The notes under the pieces: generated by a model
Told to the model about the DNA's origin: nothing
The model's database searches: none
What the model saw: the letters and a program-made list of their open reading frames with translations, nothing else
Assembly (NCBI GenBank): GCA_026987085.1
Contig: JALSNH010000167.1
Span: 1-9,475 of the forward strand
Source of the DNA: Aquificota bacterium
GTDB taxonomy: Bacteria > Aquificota > Aquificia > Aquificales > QOAS01
DNA length: 9,475 bases
Direction of reading: 5' to 3'
Part shown: positions 1 to 4,796 of the stretch, in pieces
Layout: every line of letters starts with the position of its first letter
How positions within the stretch are numbered: position 1 is the stretch's first letter
Made by a program: the position numbers and the translations under genes

Positions 1-294
1 AAAAGGGAACTGGGAAGGAGCGGAAAGGATAAAACCTCCCTCCTTTTTGCGGTAAAAGATGAAGCGGGGGCCCTTTACAAGGCTTTGGAACCTTTTTATA
101 AACACAACGTGAATTTGACAAAAATCGAATCGAGACCTTCGAAGGAAAAAAGTTGGGACTACGTATTTTTTGTCGATTTGGAGGGCCATATAGAGGACGA
201 AAATGTAAAAAGGGCCCTCGAAGAGTTGAAAAATAGAACCAAACTTGTAAGGGTCTTGGGTTCCTACCCTTCGGCTCTACAGGTTGAAAAGTAA
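1..294 (+). CDS. pheA: Prephenate dehydratase / P-protein, C-terminal ACT domain (5' partial)
   Basis: The reading frame is open from base 1 and ends at TAA 292-294, so only the last 97 residues of a longer gene are present. They form an ACT regulatory domain of the prephenate dehydratase type. Seen: a TSLLFAVKDEAGALYKAL segment, matching the family's GAL region, followed by TKIESRP, the ESRP motif that binds phenylalanine in PheA proteins. A beta-strand (DYVFFVDLEGH) and a terminal helix complete the fold. By family knowledge the enzyme converts prephenate to phenylpyruvate and is feedback-inhibited by Phe through this domain. Whether a chorismate mutase domain is fused at the N-terminus cannot be seen. 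leuB starts 15 bases downstream on the same strand, so the two are probably co-transcribed. TyrA-type proteins can also carry ACT domains, but ESRP favours PheA. Confidence 0.92.
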   Translation, partial: KRELGRSGKDKTSLLFAVKDEAGALYKALEPFYKHNVNLTKIESRPSKEKSWDYVFFVDLEGHIEDENVKRALEELKNRTKLVRVLGSYPSALQVEK

Positions 295-309
295 AATAGG
301 AGCCTCATT

Positions 310-1410
310 ATGGAAAAGGTATTCAAAATAGCGGTCCTAAAGGGGGACGGAATAGGCCCCGAGGTTGTGGATGCCGCTTTGAAAGTTCTCGATAAGGTTG
401 CCGAGCTTTTTAACGTTAAATTCGAATACAAAGAAGGCCTAATCGGAGGTATCGCTATAGATGAAACCGGCGACCCGTTGCCGGAAGAAACTTTAAAACT
501 TTGTCTTGAAAGCGATGCAGTTTTGCTCGGTGCGGTAGGAGGGCCTAAGTGGGACAACCTACCTCAGGATAAAAAGCCCGAAAGGGGACTTTTAAGAATA
601 AGGAAAGCTTTAAACCTCTATGCCAACTTAAGGCCGGTTAAGGTGTTCGACGCTTTGCTCGGTAGCTCCCCCCTAAAGCCGGAAGTGGCAAAAGGAACCG
701 ACCTTATGGTTGTTAGGGAACTGGTAAGCGGAATCTATTACGGCGAGCCGAGGGGTATTTACGAGGAGGACGGTAAAAGGTGCGGTAGAAACACTATGAA
801 ATATTGCGAAGACGAGATAGCAAGGGTTGCCCGCAAAGCGTTCGAAATTGCCAGAAAGAGGAGAAAGAAATTGACCAGCGTAGATAAAGCCAACGTTCTC
901 GATGTAAGCGCCCTTTGGAGGGAGGTAGTTAACGAAATTGCAAAAGAGTATCCCGATGTGGAACTCGAGCATCTCTATGTTGATAACGCCGCTATGCAGC
1001 TTGTCAGAAGACCTTCTACCTTTGACGTTATAGTTACCGGAAATATCTTTGGCGATATTCTTTCCGACGAGGCCGGGGTCATACCCGGGTCTTTAGGAAT
1101 GTTGCCTTCGGCATCTATAGGAGATAAATACGCCCTTTACGAGCCGGTTCACGGTTCCGCCCCCGATATTGCCGGCCAAGGTATAGCAAACCCTATAGCC
1201 ACTATTCTCTCCGTTGCAATGATGCTCAAGTACTCCTTTAACCTGGACAAAGCAGCCGAACTGGTAGAGAAGGCTGTTGAGGAGACTTTAAACCAAGGTT
1301 ATAGAACCGCCGATATTTACAGTGAAGGAACTATAAAGGTTAATACCCAGGAGATGACCGAAAAAATTATAGAGAACCTTGAAAGGTTGTATAGAGAGCT
1401 TTCCTTTTAA
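310..1410 (+). CDS. leuB: 3-isopropylmalate dehydrogenase
   Basis: This 366-residue cytosolic enzyme of leucine synthesis oxidises and decarboxylates 3-isopropylmalate to 2-oxoisocaproate with NAD+. The length is normal for the family. Seen: GDGIGPE at 12-18; substrate-binding arginines in LLRIRK (R98), ANLRP (R108) and VVREL (R136); the catalytic tyrosine in SGIYYGEPRG (Y143); the catalytic lysine in VDKANVLD (K193); metal aspartates D225 (VDNAAMQ), D249 and D253 (GDILSDEA). The C-terminal EPVHGSAPDIAGQGIANP block (278-295) is the usual nucleotide-binding region. The spacing of these residues matches Thermus IPMDH closely. The RELVSG segment, where many LeuB proteins have RELTGG, is a mild variation. 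Start ATG 310 has AGGAG at 298-302, seven bases upstream. Isocitrate or tartrate dehydrogenase is less likely given the LLxxRK...LYANLRP context. Confidence 0.96.
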   Translation: MEKVFKIAVLKGDGIGPEVVDAALKVLDKVAELFNVKFEYKEGLIGGIAIDETGDPLPEETLKLCLESDAVLLGAVGGPKWDNLPQDKKPERGLLRIRKALNLYANLRPVKVFDALLGSSPLKPEVAKGTDLMVVRELVSGIYYGEPRGIYEEDGKRCGRNTMKYCEDEIARVARKAFEIARKRRKKLTSVDKANVLDVSALWREVVNEIAKEYPDVELEHLYVDNAAMQLVRRPSTFDVIVTGNIFGDILSDEAGVIPGSLGMLPSASIGDKYALYEPVHGSAPDIAGQGIANPIATILSVAMMLKYSFNLDKAAELVEKAVEETLNQGYRTADIYSEGTIKVNTQEMTEKIIENLERLYRELSF

Positions 1411-1434
1411 AGCTATCCATTTTAAATTTTTTTT
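1397..1434 (+). terminator. Weak candidate terminator after leuB
   Basis: AGCTTT (1397-1402) and AAAGCT (1409-1414) form a 6-bp stem with a 6-base loop spanning the leuB stop codon. An AT-rich stretch ending in eight T (1427-1434) follows about 12 bases later. The stem is short and low in GC and the T run is not adjacent, so this is a weak intrinsic terminator at best. The neighbouring gene cdaA converges from the other strand. Confidence 0.25.
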
Positions 1435-1437
1435 CTT

Positions 1438-2211
1438 TCAATCGTTTTCCTCTATAGAAAGTTCCTTGTAAAGGATCTCTTTTAATTCTTCCTCCGAAAG
1501 ATTTCTAAAAAGATTACCGTTAATTGCTACCGAAATAGAACCGGTTTCTTCCGAAACCACAACGGCAATAGCATCTGTCTCCTGTGTTATTCCTATAGCC
1601 GCCCTATGGCGGGTTCCTAATTTAGCATCGAATTCTACCTCTTTTGCTAAAGGTAGGACGCAAGAGGCGCAAGCTATACGGTTGCCTTTAATAATAACAG
1701 CCCCATCGTGAAGGGGAGTGAGAGGATAAAAAATTGTTATAAGCAATTCGGGAGAAATTAATCCATCTATCTTTACACAACCTTCACTAACCGTTTCAAC
1801 CGGTACATTTCTTTCAAAAACAATCAAGGCACCTATCTGTTTTTCTGACATATAAACAATGGCCTTAATAATTTTTTTAATTACCTTGGCTTTGCTATAT
1901 CGTTGGGAAAATATAGAGCGACCGCTAAATGATTGAAAAATTCTTCTAAGCTCCGGTTGGAATACAACTATTGTTGAGAAAAGTAAAATAGTCCAAAACT
2001 GCTTTAAAAGCCAACCCAATGCTTGGAGCTTTAATATGTCCGCCAAGCTCCAAAGGCCTAAAAATCCAAAGATAACAATTAAAACCTTTTGTAATCTGTA
2101 TTTTGCTGTAAATATCAAGAATGCGTAGAAAAGAACTGTAAGCAAAGTTAAATCTAAAATATCCCTCCAAGAAAGGGAATTTTTAAAAATCAAAAGGGGA
2201 TTATTACACAT
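1438..2211 (-). CDS. cdaA: Diadenylate cyclase CdaA (membrane c-di-AMP synthase)
   Basis: This 257-residue membrane enzyme condenses two ATP into cyclic di-AMP, a signal linked in other bacteria to osmotic balance, potassium transport and cell-wall homeostasis. Three hydrophobic helices occupy about residues 18-36, 41-60 and 68-84. The segment FQPELRRIFQSF (84-95) typical of CdaA follows. The DAC domain has the catalytic DGA (169-171, in LHDGAVII) and RHR (201-203, in GTRHRAAIG), plus VVVSEETGSIS (217-227). Start ATG 2211 overlaps the accB stop by eight bases and no clear Shine-Dalgarno is visible, so translational coupling is likely. A TTG seven codons in is an alternative start. In Firmicutes cdaA is usually followed by cdaR (YbbR) and glmM. 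Here it is the last gene of a lipid-related run and neither partner is present in the window. Confidence 0.94.
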   Translation of the reverse strand: MCNNPLLIFKNSLSWRDILDLTLLTVLFYAFLIFTAKYRLQKVLIVIFGFLGLWSLADILKLQALGWLLKQFWTILLFSTIVVFQPELRRIFQSFSGRSIFSQRYSKAKVIKKIIKAIVYMSEKQIGALIVFERNVPVETVSEGCVKIDGLISPELLITIFYPLTPLHDGAVIIKGNRIACASCVLPLAKEVEFDAKLGTRHRAAIGITQETDAIAVVVSEETGSISVAINGNLFRNLSEEELKEILYKELSIEEND

Positions 2212-2665
2212 TGGTATCTATCAAAAATAGAGGTTGTCCATATTCAACAGGTTGGCCGTTTTCAACCAAGATTTTTACGATTTTACCTCTCACATCACTT
2301 TCTATCTCATTCATCACCTTAAGGGCTTCGATAATGCATAAAACCTGACCGGGTGATACTATATCTCCCTCCTCAACAAAGGGGGGGGCTCCCGGAGCCG
2401 GAGCTCTATAGAATGTACCTACTAAGGGTGATTTAATAACGTGAAGTTTTTCTTCAGCCGTTTCTACATCTTCGGCCGGCGGAAGGATTTTTTCCGTTTT
2501 GAAATCCTCTACCGAAGTGGTCTCTTTGGCTATTTCCTCCGTCCGGATTACTTTGTGAGGTTCCTTTTCCACTTTGAGTTCAAAGTCTTTGGTTTTTAGT
2601 TCAAATTTTGTAAAGGAGGAGGTATTTAAAACCTTTATAAGGTCTTTAAAAAATTCCTTATCCAT
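2204..2665 (-). CDS. accB: Biotin carboxyl carrier protein of acetyl-CoA carboxylase (BCCP)
   Basis: This 153-residue carrier swings carboxybiotin between the biotin carboxylase and carboxyltransferase units of acetyl-CoA carboxylase, the first step of fatty-acid synthesis. Seen: an N-terminal helix (about 1-20), a charged Pro/Glu linker (34-74) and a biotinyl domain (76-151). The biotinylation site is EALKVMNEI, with Lys116 as the acceptor; most BCCPs have AMK rather than ALK. The thumb loop typical of bacterial BCCP is present (APAPGAPPFVEEGD, 88-101). The start overlaps the efp stop in TAATG, and GAGGGTG (2674-2680) lies eight bases upstream as a Shine-Dalgarno. efp-accB is a common bacterial gene pair. 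The usual partner accC is not downstream; cdaA is. The thumb coding sequence contains a run of eight C (plus-strand G at 2381-2388). Confidence 0.95.
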   Translation of the reverse strand: MDKEFFKDLIKVLNTSSFTKFELKTKDFELKVEKEPHKVIRTEEIAKETTSVEDFKTEKILPPAEDVETAEEKLHVIKSPLVGTFYRAPAPGAPPFVEEGDIVSPGQVLCIIEALKVMNEIESDVRGKIVKILVENGQPVEYGQPLFLIDTNV

Positions 2666-3231
2666 TATTTGTTCACCCTCTCGACATATTGACCTGTAAT
2701 GGTATTTACTTTAACAATATCACCCTCACGGATAAACATAGGAACTTGAATAACTAAACCGGTTTCCAATTTTGCCGGTTTAGTTCCACCACCTGCCGTA
2801 TCTCGGGCGGGTTCCGTTTCAACCACCTTAAGCTCAACCGTTTTTGGAAGGTCTATACCGATAGGTTGGCCTTGATAAAAGTAAACAACCGTATCTATTC
2901 CCTCTTTTAAAAATCCGACTTTATCTTTGATTGCATCGGCAGGAACGGCTATAAGCTCGTAGGTATTTTTATCCATAAAGTAGTAAAAATCTCCGTCGCT
3001 ATAGGAATATTCGGCAAATCTTTGCTCAAAGTCGGCCAATTCTATGGTATCGGAAGCTTTATAGGTAATCTCTACAACGTTGCCCGTTTTCATATTTTTG
3101 GCCTTTACCCTAACGAAGGCCTGACCTTTTCCCGGCTTTACGTGTTCGTAATCCACTACCCTGTAAGGTTCACCTTTGTGGAGAATGAACATATCGCGGG
3201 CTATTCTGTTAATGTCGATTTTCTCTCCCAT
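2665..3231 (-). CDS. efp: Translation elongation factor P
   Basis: EF-P (188 residues, standard length) binds between the P and E sites and relieves stalling at polyproline stretches. Seen: an N-terminal KOW-like domain with the conserved tip loop EHVKPGKGQAFVRVK, in which Lys35 (PGKG) aligns with the modified Lys34 of E. coli EF-P; a middle OB domain (about 66-128); and a C-terminal OB domain with DTAGGGTKPAKLETG (144-158) and VIQVPMFIREGD. A lysine tip suggests lysylation or another Lys modification, but no modification gene lies in the window. Start ATG 3231 falls inside the end of pgsA (23-base overlap) and has no strong Shine-Dalgarno, only a weak purine run (AAAGAA). Starting here gives the normal EF-P N-terminus (IDINRIARDMFI), which supports the choice. 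It sits directly upstream of accB, a frequent arrangement. Confidence 0.96.
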   Translation of the reverse strand: MGEKIDINRIARDMFILHKGEPYRVVDYEHVKPGKGQAFVRVKAKNMKTGNVVEITYKASDTIELADFEQRFAEYSYSDGDFYYFMDKNTYELIAVPADAIKDKVGFLKEGIDTVVYFYQGQPIGIDLPKTVELKVVETEPARDTAGGGTKPAKLETGLVIQVPMFIREGDIVKVNTITGQYVERVNK

Positions 3232-3775
3232 TGTTCTTTAGATATTTTAAAAAAAGGATATATCCCAGCTTTAGGTAAGTTAAAGTTGCAACAAATAGAG
3301 AGATTTCCGTTAAAAATTCCACAAATTTTAAAGGTTCATAGAGATAGGGGTATTGCAACAAAAGGATATATAAAACCAAATACCCAAAGAGGAAAGTTGT
3401 AGCTACTTTTCCCGCAAAGGTAGGTGTAGGGATTATTCCCTTTCGGAGAAGAAAAAAACCGCCAATAGAAACGGTTAATTCTTTAAAAAAAAGCAACCAT
3501 AAAAGTAAAAAAGAAGGCTTTTCGGGATAGTTTGATAAATATAAAACACTTAAATAGGAGAAGATTAAAACTTTATCCGCTATAGGGTCGAGTAATTTCC
3601 CTAAATTGGTTGTTAAATTAAATTTTCTTGCTAAATATCCGTCTAAAAAATCGCTAATAGCTCCAAAAATAAGAATGGCTAGAGAGCAAAATACCTTTCC
3701 ATAAAAGAAACAGATAGCCCCTACGGGAGAAATAAATAACCTTAAAAGGCTTAAAAGATTGGGAATAAAGACCAT
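3209..3775 (-). CDS. pgsA: CDP-diacylglycerol--glycerol-3-phosphate 3-phosphatidyltransferase
   Basis: This 188-residue integral membrane enzyme transfers a phosphatidyl group from CDP-diacylglycerol to glycerol-3-phosphate, giving phosphatidylglycerophosphate and CMP. Seen: the full CDP-alcohol phosphotransferase signature with D42, D45-G46, A49-R50, G59, D63 and D67 (SDFLDGYLAR ... GKLLDPIADK). These are the metal and substrate ligands. About five or six hydrophobic helices surround it, and the N-terminus IPNLLSLLRLFISP is typical of PgsA. The start ATG 3775 is eight bases after the ppa stop. A 16-bp palindrome covers this junction. The 3' end overlaps efp by 23 bases. pgpA, whose product acts on the PgsA product, is two genes upstream, which supports PgsA over phosphatidylserine synthase or cardiolipin synthase of the same superfamily. 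Confidence 0.9.
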   Translation of the reverse strand: MVFIPNLLSLLRLFISPVGAICFFYGKVFCSLAILIFGAISDFLDGYLARKFNLTTNLGKLLDPIADKVLIFSYLSVLYLSNYPEKPSFLLLWLLFFKELTVSIGGFFLLRKGIIPTPTFAGKVATTFLFGYLVLYILLLQYPYLYEPLKFVEFLTEISLFVATLTYLKLGYILFLKYLKNNGRENRH

Positions 3776-3776
3776 T

Positions 3777-3792
3777 CAAAGGTTAACCTTTG
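3777..3792. repeat. 16-bp perfect palindrome at the ppa-pgsA junction
   Basis: CAAAGGTTAACCTTTG is an exact inverted repeat without a spacer. It covers the ppa stop codon and reaches to two bases before the pgsA start. On the minus strand its AAAGG half could act as a distant Shine-Dalgarno (11 bases from ATG). It could be an operator-like site or a chance event; about 0.1-0.2 such palindromes are expected at random in a window of this size. Confidence 0.5.
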
Positions 3793-4307
3793 TAGTTCTC
3801 TATAGCTTTTTGAATCTCTTTTAGAGCTTCCTCTTTTCCTTTGAAGTTTTTAACCTTAACCCACTTTCCGGGCTCCAATTCTTTATAGTGTTCGAAAAAG
3901 TGTTTGATTTTGTTTAAGGTGGCCTCCGGTAGGTCGTTAACATCATTTATACCTTTATAGGTAGGGTCTATCTTTTCGTGGGGAACGGCTATAACTTTGG
4001 TGTCGATGCCGCTCTCATCTTCCATTTCGAGCATACCTATAACTTTGGCCCTAACTACGCTTCCGGGAACGGCTGCCCATTCGCTCACCACCAAAACATC
4101 GACAGGGTCGCCATCATCTGCCAAGGTATTAGGAATGAAGCCGTAGTTAAAAGGGTAATACATTGCGGTGTAGAGAACCCTATCTACAAATACGGCTCCA
4201 CTTTCCTTATCCAGCTCGTATTTAATAGGGCTATCTTTAGGAATTTCCACAACCACGTAAACATCTTCGGGAGGATTTTTTCCTACAGGAATTTTTTTTA
4301 CGTCCAT
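3783..4307 (-). CDS. ppa: Inorganic pyrophosphatase, family I
   Basis: This 174-residue soluble enzyme hydrolyses pyrophosphate to two phosphates and so pulls biosynthetic reactions forward. Nearly every active-site residue known from E. coli PPase can be placed: E21, K29, E31, R43, Y55, the D65-G-D67-P-V-D70 metal motif (DDGDPVDVLV), D97 and D102 (EMEDESGID), K104, and Y141-K142 (FEHYKELEPGKW). Length and alignment are essentially those of the bacterial family I enzyme. The start ATG 4307 overlaps the end of pgpA by ten bases. No Shine-Dalgarno is visible, so translation may be coupled. Its place between pgpA and pgsA fits a lipid operon, since CDP-diacylglycerol synthesis releases pyrophosphate, though cdsA is not in the window. 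That functional link is inference. Confidence 0.97.
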   Translation of the reverse strand: MDVKKIPVGKNPPEDVYVVVEIPKDSPIKYELDKESGAVFVDRVLYTAMYYPFNYGFIPNTLADDGDPVDVLVVSEWAAVPGSVVRAKVIGMLEMEDESGIDTKVIAVPHEKIDPTYKGINDVNDLPEATLNKIKHFFEHYKELEPGKWVKVKNFKGKEEALKEIQKAIENYKG

Positions 4308-4750
4308 AGGAATTGAACACTATACAAAATAATTCCCGCTATTAGGCCGGCAACTAAATCATCGGCCATAATACCCAATCCGCCTCCAAGTTTTTCGAAC
4401 CAGTTAACCGGTGGTGGTTTAAGGATATCGATAAACCTAAAAAGGATAGCTCCAAGAATAAGGTTCACAAAAGTCGGTTTTACAAATAGAAAGAGAACCA
4501 AAACGCCGGCAACTTCATCAATAACAACCTCATCAGGATCCTCTTTACCGCTCAACCTTGAATAGATATCGGAGGCTAAAACTCCAAAAAATGTAATAAG
4601 AATTAAAGAGACCACATAAAAAGGCTCTCCAAGTTTGTAAAGTACCCATACAAGGGGAAGGGCTAAAAAAGTTCCCCAAGTTCCGGGAGCCTTTGGAAGA
4701 TAACCCGAAAATAGGTAGGTAGCTATAACTTTTGCCCACAACGGTACCAT
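4298..4750 (-). CDS. pgpA: Phosphatidylglycerophosphatase A
   Basis: This 150-residue membrane phosphatase removes the terminal phosphate from phosphatidylglycerophosphate to give phosphatidylglycerol. Family motifs, numbered from ATG 4750: SGYLPKAPGTWGT (15-27), KEDPDEVVIDEVAG (69-82), RFIDILKPPPV (105-115) and GGLGIMADDLVAG (123-135). They carry the acidic residues thought to bind metal, and three or four hydrophobic helices separate them. I chose ATG 4750 because it gives the usual short N-terminus before WAKVIATYLFSG. A TTG at 4780 would add ten residues (160 in total) with no better ribosome site. It is the first gene of the minus-strand run and overlaps ppa by ten bases. pgsA, the preceding step, is two genes downstream. 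A divergent gene starts only 46 bases away. Confidence 0.92.
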   Translation of the reverse strand: MVPLWAKVIATYLFSGYLPKAPGTWGTFLALPLVWVLYKLGEPFYVVSLILITFFGVLASDIYSRLSGKEDPDEVVIDEVAGVLVLFLFVKPTFVNLILGAILFRFIDILKPPPVNWFEKLGGGLGIMADDLVAGLIAGIILYSVQFLWT

Positions 4751-4796
4751 TAAAACTTCAAGTCTAGGGAAGAGAAACAAAATTTAACTACTTTGT
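4751..4796. promoter_or_regulatory. Short divergent intergenic region between pgpA and the UT-M23 gene
   Basis: Only 46 bases separate the two divergent start codons (16 if pgpA starts at TTG 4780). The region is AT-rich, but I find no convincing paired -35/-10 on either strand. Neither gene has a Shine-Dalgarno at normal spacing; GGGAAGAG at 4768-4775 is about 21 bases from ATG 4797. Promoters for both directions must overlap this stretch or the ends of the neighbouring genes. Confidence 0.3.

Noticed and set aside
3022..3402. Plus-strand open frame of 126 codons across efp and pgsA
   Set aside because: It lies antisense to two well-supported genes and has no recognisable domain.
4751..4780. 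TTG 4780 as the pgpA start
   Set aside because: It adds ten residues not expected in PgpA and has no Shine-Dalgarno; ATG 4750 gives the usual N-terminus.
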